This document shows positions 20,701-22,872 of a stretch of DNA of 22,872 nucleotides, piece by piece. The stretch is from Apostichopus parvimensis (Eukaryota > Echinodermata > Holothuroidea > Aspidochirotida > Stichopodidae). The position numbers and the translations under genes were made by a program. Where the stretch lies: positions 1-22,872 of the forward strand of contig KN892531.1 in NCBI GenBank assembly GCA_000934455.1, given 5' to 3'. Position 1 is the first letter of the stretch. Each line of letters opens with the position of its first letter. The notes beneath the pieces are model-generated. The model was not told where the DNA came from and did no database searches. It saw only the letters and a program-made list of their open reading frames with translations.

Positions 20701-21541
20701 CTGGTTGGGTATTGGATGTGAGACACCAGACTGTCCAGGGGAAGAAGACTGTTCAGGCCATGGCGTGTGTGATGGCAGCAGTGGCATCCCAGAATGCATC
20801 TGTGATGGTCAGCACTTTGGTGACGCCTGTGAACTACTTTGTCGACATGGTGACGTTGTGGAAGGTACATGCATATGCAATGACTGCTATATGGGACCTT
20901 TCTGTGATATTGAGTGTGGCGGCCAAGGATCTTGTGTCAATGGAATCTGTACCTGTTTTGCTGCTTGGTGGGGTAAGACTACAGTAGCATAATGTATCAT
21001 TTCTACCTTCATGTCAAACCAGAGTTACAGTAGTAGGGATGATATTTGTTCAATAATACCAAAATGTCCCCCAAAAAATGATAAGGTTTATCTCATTTTA
21101 TGCACTGTTCCTCGTGAGGTTCAGCCCTGCAACTTGAATCAGTAAAAAAAATCTTGTTTCATGCTTTTTAACCAAAAGATCCTGTCCATACAGAAACCTC
21201 AGGAAAAATTAGTGTCTCGATATTTTGACAAACAGTTTATTTTGACCAGCTTACTGATTTAGGATTGTGTTTCATATTTCATTTTGTGATGTTTGTGGTC
21301 AATCAATTGAGTTACACTTGTTAATTGTAAAAAAATTCATTTTTCTCCTTTTTTAAAAATTTTTTTGCACTATTAGGAGGAATGTGTACTCTACGAGGTT
21401 GCCCAGGAACCGAAAACATGAACTGCACCGGAAGAGGGAAATGTAATGTTCTGGAACAGACCTGCTTCTGTGATAGCAAATGGAAAGGAGATGGTTGCGA
21501 GTTACCAAACTGTCCCGGTACTCCGGATTGTAATGGCCGTG
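1..21541 (+). CDS. Giant secreted glycine-rich repeat / EGF-like protein (partial gene, 11 exons)
   Basis: Gene-level entry joining the exons 1-5725, 6514-6641, 7432-7585, 8468-8775, 9838-15330, 15635-15995, 16799-16988, 17392-18044, 18448-18690, 20268-20972 and 21377-21541. The spliced length is 14125 nt, about 4708 residues. Junction phases are 1, 0, 1, 0, 0, 1, 2, 1, 1, 1, and every junction restores a repeat or EGF motif in frame, which is the main support for the model. Domain order is glycine-rich tandem units, then a Leu/Asp/Pro-rich repeat, then about 46 EGF-like modules. Frequent N-glycosylation sequons and cysteine modules indicate an extracellular protein; a matrix or structural role is inferred. 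The start codon, signal peptide and C-terminus lie outside the window. EGF modules of this CxC..GWxGxxC type occur in tenascins and teneurins, but the glycine-rich half is unlike either, so I give no gene symbol. Confidence 0.82.
142..5151 (+). repeat. Tandem 415-420-residue coding repeats (four complete units)
   Basis: The GD(K/R)TG or GNKKG motif recurs at 142, 1402, 2647, 3892 and 5152, giving unit lengths of 1260, 1245, 1245 and 1260 nt. Length is thus almost fixed, while the sequence has diverged to the level of a shared motif framework. Conserved landmarks per unit are the EVxES motif, the GNxSF sequon, GPGAG, GAGHGG or GASHGG, GSGGG, GGGSGGS, N-(F/M)-T-G, GGDG and GAAGTVY. Two more diverged units follow, one split over exons 1-4 and one in exon 5. 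The window opens in the tail of an earlier unit, so the array continues upstream. Confidence 0.92.
5726..6513 (+). other. Intron 1
   Basis: Bounded by donor gtaagt at 5726 and acceptor cag ending at 6513. Without it the frame runs into a stop at 5788; with it the glycine-rich unit continues in frame. The first 400 bases are AT-rich with nothing recognisable. The rest, 6125 to about 6503, is a tRNA-derived SINE listed separately. Confidence 0.85.
6125..6503 (+). mobile_element. tRNA-derived SINE, + strand
   Basis: The head resembles a tRNA gene: an A-box-like segment at 6141-6154 (gtggttaaggcagt) and a B box at 6178-6188 (ggttcgagccc). The body is about 280 bp and includes a TTGGGCAAGGCACTTTA-like segment characteristic of many marine-animal SINE bodies. 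The 3' end is an (ATT)n tail at about 6488-6503. I see no clear target-site duplication, so the ends are approximate. The family name cannot be fixed without a repeat library. The tail lies 9-10 bases before the exon 2 acceptor AG. Confidence 0.8.
6514..6641 (+). CDS. Exon 2: glycine-rich core of unit 5
   Basis: The acceptor cag ends at 6513 and the donor gtaatg starts at 6642; 128 nt, phase 1 in and phase 0 out. The sequence continues unit 5 exactly where exon 1 stops: after GAGHGS come a tyrosine-bearing linker, LLTPSLPGSGGGG, GGAGGGYLHI and VGK. In units 1-4 the matching stretch is uninterrupted (for example GSGGGNGGG then WWKVSE). Only this frame preserves the motif order, so the boundaries are well supported. 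Confidence 0.87.
6642..7431 (+). other. Intron 2
   Basis: Donor gtaatg, acceptor accag ending at 7431. AT-rich, with no protein homology. It contains a diverged short direct repeat of about 26 bp (7271-7296 and 7362-7387, aatgacatcaa.. type). An exon-like stretch at 6895-6959 with good-looking splice signals is discussed under rejected items. Confidence 0.8.
7432..7585 (+). CDS. Exon 3: GGGSGGS segment of unit 5
   Basis: Acceptor cag ends at 7431, donor gtgagt starts at 7586; 154 nt, phase 0 in, phase 1 out. It encodes a short strand (CDGVISVDG), a GAGGGSGGSVQIH motif and HANGGD, the same order as GLITTSASG, GGGSGGSIFIK and NVNGGNG in unit 1. Unit 5 has lost the N-(F/M)-T-G sequon that units 1-4 carry at this point; it reads HHRGRG instead. 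The exon is short and would be missed without the repeat comparison. Confidence 0.85.
8184..8235 (+). pseudogene. Duplicate of exon 4 start, copy 1
   Basis: A 52-base copy of the beginning of exon 4 behind an intact-looking acceptor (AATTTCAG). In the spliced frame it reads SPGGGSGGHIAI and meets TAA at the duplication junction (8233-8235). It has no donor and one arginine codon is changed to histidine relative to exon 4. If this acceptor were used, the protein would end inside the fifth glycine-rich unit. Confidence 0.88.
8326..8377 (+). pseudogene. Duplicate of exon 4 start, copy 2
   Basis: A second 52-base copy behind acceptor TGTTTCAG, with the same in-frame TAA (8375-8377) at its downstream junction. 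It codes for the same residues as exon 4 (SPGGGSGGRIAI) before the stop, with one silent change (tca for tcg). It is closer to the functional exon than copy 1 is. Confidence 0.88.
8468..8775 (+). CDS. Exon 4: end of unit 5 and linker to unit 6
   Basis: The third of three duplicated acceptors (CATTTCAG, ending at 8467) opens this exon; donor gtgagt starts at 8776; 308 nt, phase 1 in, phase 0 out. It encodes SPGGGSGGRIAIY, HGDVTAFGGY and NYGGPGSIV, matching GGGGGRISLH, GHLNAFGGRG and GAAGTVY of the earlier units. It then encodes the spacer that precedes the next unit, ending in GACLSIVS. The start is chosen because only this copy stays open past ATAGCCATTTA. Confidence 0.86.
8776..9837 (+). other. 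Intron 4
   Basis: Donor gtgagt at 8776; the acceptor follows a long pyrimidine tract at 9797-9837 ending in TTCACAG. It contains the 28-bp satellite at 9036-9316. The rest is AT-rich without recognisable genes. Open reading frames on the minus strand here merely reflect the satellite. Confidence 0.85.
9036..9316. repeat. 28-bp minisatellite, about 10 copies
   Basis: The unit is attgcaaacatacagtattg followed by tacaatag, 28 bp. Unit starts fall at 9051, 9079, 9107, 9135, 9163, 9191, 9219, 9247, 9275 and 9303 (the last partial), with a part-unit before 9051. Most copies are nearly identical, so the array is young. Each full unit carries the 12-bp palindrome TATTGTACAATA. Confidence 0.95.
9838..15330 (+). 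CDS. Exon 5: unit 6, Leu/Asp/Pro-rich repeat, and first 22 EGF-like modules
   Basis: The acceptor ends at 9837 after a strong pyrimidine tract and the donor gtgagt starts at 15331; 5493 nt, phase 0 at both ends, 1831 residues. Part 1 (to about 10720) is a diverged sixth glycine-rich unit: GDGTG at 9877, GPGRG, GGSYGG, GSGGAG, GGGSGGAI, RGGD. Part 2 is a spacer of about 85 residues. Part 3 (10981-12960) is 660 residues of Leu/Asp/Pro repeats. Part 4 (12977-13100) resumes the glycine-rich unit with GGGGGGGRVRLF and DVSGGKADYGS. Part 5, from 13123, is EGF-like modules. The exon ends in TDPP, and exon 6 opens with VCNC, restoring the DPPxCxxC motif. No stop interrupts the exon, and no intron is needed. 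Confidence 0.9.
10981..12960 (+). repeat. Leu/Asp/Pro-rich coding repeat, about 19 units
   Basis: The typical unit is about 33 residues (99 nt): a leucine-rich segment such as GLLDLLNLLDQLG, then LIDLP, then an acidic proline-spaced segment such as DIPDNPDLPDIPDDP. I count about 19 leucine segments; unit length varies. Third-position changes are common (gac/gat, cca/cct/ccc) while the Leu, Asp and Pro pattern is kept, which argues for protein-level selection. The region is strongly acidic with few Lys or Arg. The leucine segments look like short amphipathic helices and the PD segments like extended linkers; both are inference. At the 3' end (12829-12890) it decays into a short NIPGIP-type repeat. 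Confidence 0.93.
15331..15634 (+). other. Intron 5
   Basis: Donor gtgagt at 15331, acceptor TTCTTCTAG ending at 15634. It contains a degenerate simple repeat at about 15491-15566 built from gtatatgttgt-type units. Nothing else is recognisable. The splice joins TDPP to VCNC, as in the uninterrupted copies of this module. Confidence 0.87.
15635..15995 (+). CDS. Exon 6: EGF-like modules
   Basis: 361 nt, phase 0 in, phase 1 out; acceptor ctag ends at 15634, donor gtaaat starts at 15996. It encodes four modules ending at QSADC, NGFEC, LGPLC and RGSDC, then the start of another (PDCPG, GSCS). It includes a c-type module with VCDPCY and a d-type module with CSGHGSC, plus the GCPG landmark of a new higher-order period at 15856. 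A sequon (NAT) lies in the c module. Exon 7 completes the interrupted SGHGTC motif. Confidence 0.87.
15996..16798 (+). other. Intron 6
   Basis: Donor gtaaat at 15996, acceptor AATCAG ending at 16798. AT-rich for 350 bases. From about 16394 to 16667 base composition changes and an 11-bp inverted repeat bounds the stretch (separate entry). No coding homology seen. Confidence 0.82.
16394..16667. mobile_element. Possible small inverted-repeat element
   Basis: The perfect 11-bp inverted repeat ATAGGTTGCAT (16394-16404) and ATGCAACCTAT (16657-16667) bounds 274 bp. A second small hairpin, CCGTT..AACGG, lies at about 16416-16432. I see no convincing target-site duplication, so this may be a degraded MITE or chance. 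Confidence 0.3.
16799..16988 (+). CDS. Exon 7: EGF-like modules
   Basis: 190 nt, phase 1 in, phase 2 out. The acceptor AATCAG ends at 16798 and the donor gtgaga starts at 16989. The first two bases complete the glycine of C-S-G-H-G-T-C begun in exon 6. It encodes modules closing at AGDAC and TGEGC, the second a c-type module with CICDLC, and then the d-type start CSGKGSC. The read-through frame meets TGA two bases past the donor, which supports the boundary. Confidence 0.85.
16989..17391 (+). other. Intron 7
   Basis: Donor gtgaga at 16989, acceptor TTACCAG ending at 17391. The first 265 bases are AT-rich and unremarkable. The remainder contains a decayed duplicate of the start of exon 8 (17257-17355). 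Confidence 0.82.
17257..17355 (+). pseudogene. Decayed duplicate of exon 8 start
   Basis: Matches the start of exon 8 at a fixed offset of 137 bases (17257 against 17394) with only a handful of differences over about 99 bases, ending where both read CTGTA. It still encodes CVCDFESG, LRGDRC and IPGCPGVGTDCSN without a stop. The acceptor is missing: where exon 8 has ATTACCAGCG this copy has ATTAAC directly before the coding bases, as if the cag-containing bases were deleted. There is no donor either. It is probably not spliced in. Confidence 0.88.
17392..18044 (+). CDS. Exon 8: EGF-like modules with two RGD tripeptides
   Basis: 653 nt, phase 2 in, phase 1 out; acceptor TTACCAG ends at 17391, donor gtatgt starts at 18045. 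Its first base completes a serine codon with exon 7. It encodes modules closing at RGDRC, KGIGC, MGDEC, AGLDC, RGDAC and IGIGC, then the start of another ending KNYIG. It spans parts of two higher-order periods (GCPG at 17447, GCWG at 17846). Two modules carry Arg-Gly-Asp at the conserved WxGxxC position (17423-17431 and 17822-17830). A sequon (NGT) sits in the c-type module. Confidence 0.88.
18045..18447 (+). other. Intron 8, with a degenerate ~105-bp tandem repeat
   Basis: Donor gtatgt at 18045, acceptor TTTACAG ending at 18447. From 18127 to about 18403 there are roughly 2.6 diverged copies of a 104-105-bp unit starting TGACCATTT (18127, 18232, 18336), containing AGTTTCTAGCATAT, TTTCAGAAT and GCAGAAACT-like segments. 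No coding content. Confidence 0.8.
18448..18690 (+). CDS. Exon 9: EGF-like modules
   Basis: 243 nt, phase 1 at both ends, a symmetric exon. The acceptor TTTACAG ends at 18447 and the donor gttagt starts at 18691. With exon 8 it forms a module closing at IGIAC, followed by a c-type module (CTCDPCW, HGPGC), a d-type module (CNDLGVC, RGPYC) and the start of an a-type module (SCPGLYEMDCSGRGTC). The donor is weaker than most here, but the read-through frame stops at TAG immediately. Confidence 0.85.
18725..18965 (-). mobile_element. tRNA-derived SINE, minus strand
   Basis: Read on the minus strand from 18965, it starts GGAGTG, continues with an A-box-like TTAGCTCAGTGGTTAACGCC (plus-strand 18940-18959) and a B-box-like GGTTTGAGTC (18905-18914), and closes the tRNA-like head with CACTCC, which pairs with the first six bases (head 18899-18965). 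A body of about 150 bp follows, and the element ends in a (TACA)n tail at 18725-18743. It has no sequence in common with the intron 1 SINE body that I can see. It is a retroposed element, not a functional tRNA gene: the anticodon arm is degenerate. Confidence 0.82.
18974..19020 (+). pseudogene. Decayed copy of exon 9 end and donor
   Basis: Aligns with 18663-18720, the last 28 bases of exon 9 plus the first 30 of intron 9: TGTTC(C/T)GG, CGT, GCCTGA, CGGTTAG/TGGTTAG, CCTA.AGACTTAATCA. The coding part reads CSGRRISLNG against CSGRGTCLSG in exon 9, so the cysteine is lost, and there is a gap of about 9-11 bases in the intron part. The minus-strand SINE lies between the two copies. No acceptor precedes it. 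Confidence 0.7.
19902..19932 (-). ncRNA. Hammerhead-ribozyme-like core, probably a Penelope-like element remnant
   Basis: The minus strand reads CTGAAGA, a GATCC / TGCTA / GGATC stem-loop, then CAAACGTC. This resembles the hammerhead core CUGANGA, stem II, GAAAC, GUC reported in the repeats of Penelope-like retroelements. The conserved G of GAAA is C here, so I expect it to be inactive. Stem III would be almost absent, so the assignment is tentative. No reverse transcriptase is seen nearby. Confidence 0.4.
19951..20055. repeat. Short tandem duplication with GACA-rich hairpin
   Basis: Two diverged copies, 19951-20007 and 20008-20055, each starting ACAAAC.AAGAACA.ATTATG and ending in a GACAGACA / TGTCTGTCTG-type segment. 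The first copy contains a 9-bp hairpin (CAGACAGAC, one base, GTCTGTCTG; 19989-20007). Confidence 0.75.
20268..20972 (+). CDS. Exon 10: EGF-like modules
   Basis: 705 nt, phase 1 at both ends. Acceptor TTCACAG ends at 20267, donor gtaaga starts at 20973. It encodes modules closing at TGVGC, MGESC, HGNGC, WGEFC, LGIGC, FGDAC and MGPFC, then the beginning of another (CGGQGSC, CTCFAAWWG). It contains two c-type modules (CTHPCW and CNDCY), each followed by a d-type module with its GxC cysteine. The first module is slightly shorter than its relatives, because exon 9 ends in CLS and this exon begins with ECLC. Open frame upstream of 20268 is intronic. Confidence 0.88.
20973..21376 (+). other. Intron 10
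   Basis: Donor gtaaga at 20973, acceptor CTATTAG ending at 21376 after a T-rich tract. AT-rich, nothing else recognisable. Confidence 0.83.
21377..21541 (+). CDS. Exon 11: EGF-like modules
   Basis: 165 nt, phase 1 at both ends; acceptor TATTAG ends at 21376, donor gtatgt starts at 21542. It completes a module (GMC), then gives an a-type module (GCPGTENMNCTGRGKC, CFC, KGDGC) and the start of a b-type module (PNCPGTPDCNGRG). It is the last exon recognised; the b-type module is cut in mid-motif, so more coding exons must follow beyond the window. Confidence 0.87.
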
Positions 21542-22872
21542 GTATGTACAACTTTATTTGGTTTATTATGTATTAATTATCATAAACATTGATAGAGATT
21601 AGACTTGAAAGATTGAAAATTATCAAGTGCGCGAGGAGACTGTGGTAAGGTATACCACAAACAGTGGCGGAGTGTCCATACAGTCAGGGGGGGTGGATGC
21701 CCCCCCTGACGGACTCAAATGGACTGCTTGCACCCTTTTCAGCTTTTAACCACATTTTACTTATTCGCGATTATTGACTTTTTTATTGCGCTCTCATCTA
21801 ACTATTGACATTTGTCACATTTTGTTGGCGATGACACCTATTTATTCTTCGTTTATCTGCAAATTAGCAAGGCCTGGAAAGGGTAATTTCCGGCGATCTA
21901 GGGAGCATGTTTACTCAAAAAATTTCTGTATGCTCTGCGCCAACCTGTGGTGGCGCTCCTCTTAGATAGTGTCAAAAGCGCCCCTACAGACCATTCTCGA
22001 CCCCCCTGACCAATACCCCTAGCTCCGCCACTGACCACAAATATGGCGTGCAAACTGCGAAGGTAACAAGAAAAGGGACTTGCTGAATCTTATAAGTATC
22101 AAGTTAAAAGCTTCCAGTTTTTTTCTTCTTTTTAGTTTTAACTAAGTATATCCTTTCAAGTAAATATGTTTCCAGGATTTGAAGATATTTTGACAGTGGC
22201 TGTAAAAATGCTTGTGAAAGTTTCCAGCTTTATAGTATGTTCAGGAGGCTGCAAAACTAATTTGGTTGTCAAGCAAGATACATATGCTATGTTGAATTTA
22301 TGGGACCAATTTAAAAAATAGGGGTGCAACTCTTTGCAAGAACCATTTTGTAAGAACTTGAACAAACCACTGCTGAAGAATGTATAAGGACTTTAATATC
22401 ATACCATTTCAGTTAACATTATAAGTTATGACAGTCTGTTGTAGCCAAACATGTAAGTTAAAGAATTATGGTTGATCTCGTGTTGCGTTAATGTAATATG
22501 TCAGTATATCTTTTCAATGGTTGTTGTGTTTATCTTCTTTCCTGTTTATGTCATTTTCATTTCCTGATGTAAACGAAACCATCAGATTTCATTTCTTCTT
22601 TTCAAATATCTCCATTACATATTTTCTTGCTCTCACTTTTACTGAGATCACTTCTCAATCCCTGCCCATAGCCTAGCTTGATAAACACCATCATATGGGG
22701 AACAAACAGTCATGCCACACACTATTGGTTTAAATTTAGAATTATTTTACAGTCACTAAAAGTCCCTGGTCTACAATTACTGAAGTAATGAAAGGATTTA
22801 ATCAAATAAATGATAAACAAATAATACATAAATAACAATACCACAGGCCATATGTGATAGGGATCATTACAC
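21542..22872 (+). other. Intron 11 (3' end outside window)
   Basis: Begins with donor gtatgt at 21542. It contains a hAT-type MITE (21662-22033). From 22042 to the window end the sequence is AT-rich; I see no cysteine-rich coding block, RNA gene or further mobile element. Confidence 0.75.
21662..22033. mobile_element. Non-autonomous hAT-like MITE with 8-bp target duplication
   Basis: 372 bp bounded by perfect 11-bp terminal inverted repeats, CAGTGGCGGAG at 21662-21672 and CTCCGCCACTG at 22023-22033, flanked by identical 8-bp direct repeats ACCACAAA (21654-21661 and 22034-22041). An 8-bp duplication with CAGTGG-type ends is characteristic of the hAT superfamily. The inner part of the ends also pairs imperfectly (GTCAGGGGGG), and the left end contains its own hairpin, GTCAGGGGGG..CCCCCCTGAC. 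There is no transposase, so mobilisation would need one from elsewhere. Confidence 0.92.

Larger units (their letters stand above)
13591..21541 (+). repeat. Higher-order EGF repeat: four cysteine modules per ~130 residues
   Basis: The motif CPG or GCPG followed by DCSGHG recurs at 13591, 13984, 14374, 14764 and 15157 within exon 5 (spacing 393, 390, 390 and 393 nt), and then in exons 6, 8 (twice), 9, 10 and 11. Each period has four modules: (a) GCPG..DCSGHGxC..CxC.PGWxGxGC; (b) PDCPG..DCNNNGxC..PPxCxxC..GWMGxxC; (c) a longer module with CxCDPCWxGxGC; (d) ECSGHGxC..CxC..GWxGxxC. Modules a and b have the usual six cysteines; c has an extra one and d lacks the first. Counting closing GxxC motifs gives about 46 modules, the first four or five upstream of the periodic part. 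Confidence 0.9.

Overview
The window lies inside one very large animal gene on the + strand. Coding exons alternate with GT..AG introns, and the introns carry tRNA-derived SINEs, a hAT-type MITE and satellite DNA. There is no bacterial, viral or organellar organisation. The combination of a huge modular extracellular protein, AT-rich introns and this type of SINE suggests a marine invertebrate, perhaps a deuterostome such as an echinoderm, hemichordate or lancelet. That placement is inference and I could not identify the species. The gene is incomplete at both ends: base 1 is already in frame, and the last recognised exon ends in a splice donor at 21541/21542.

I reconstruct eleven coding exons with consistent splice phases: 1-5725, 6514-6641, 7432-7585, 8468-8775, 9838-15330, 15635-15995, 16799-16988, 17392-18044, 18448-18690, 20268-20972 and 21377-21541. 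Together they encode about 4708 residues. The N-terminal half has tandem 415-420-residue glycine-rich repeats: the tail of one, four complete units in exon 1, a fifth split over exons 1-4, and a diverged sixth in exon 5. The sixth unit is interrupted by about 660 residues of Leu/Asp/Pro-rich repeats. From 13.1 kb onward the protein is about 46 short EGF-like cysteine modules, organised as a higher-order repeat of about 130 residues (four modules). No membrane segment or signal peptide is visible, and I infer an extracellular-matrix or other secreted structural role.

The introns explain much of the remaining sequence. Intron 1 holds a + strand SINE whose (ATT)n tail runs almost to the exon 2 acceptor. 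Intron 3 holds two upstream duplicates of the exon 4 acceptor plus 52 exon bases, both ending in an in-frame stop. Intron 4 holds a 28-bp satellite. Intron 7 holds a decayed copy of the start of exon 8. Intron 9 holds a minus-strand SINE beside a decayed copy of the end of exon 9, and a hammerhead-like motif of the kind found in Penelope-like elements. The last intron holds a 372-bp MITE with 8-bp target duplications.

The observations most worth following up are: the acidic Leu/Asp/Pro repeat inside a glycine-rich unit; a pair of cysteines in neighbouring EGF modules that are gained and lost together, suggesting an inter-module disulfide; and the repeated partial duplication of exon edges. 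All calls come from reading the sequence; no database search was possible.
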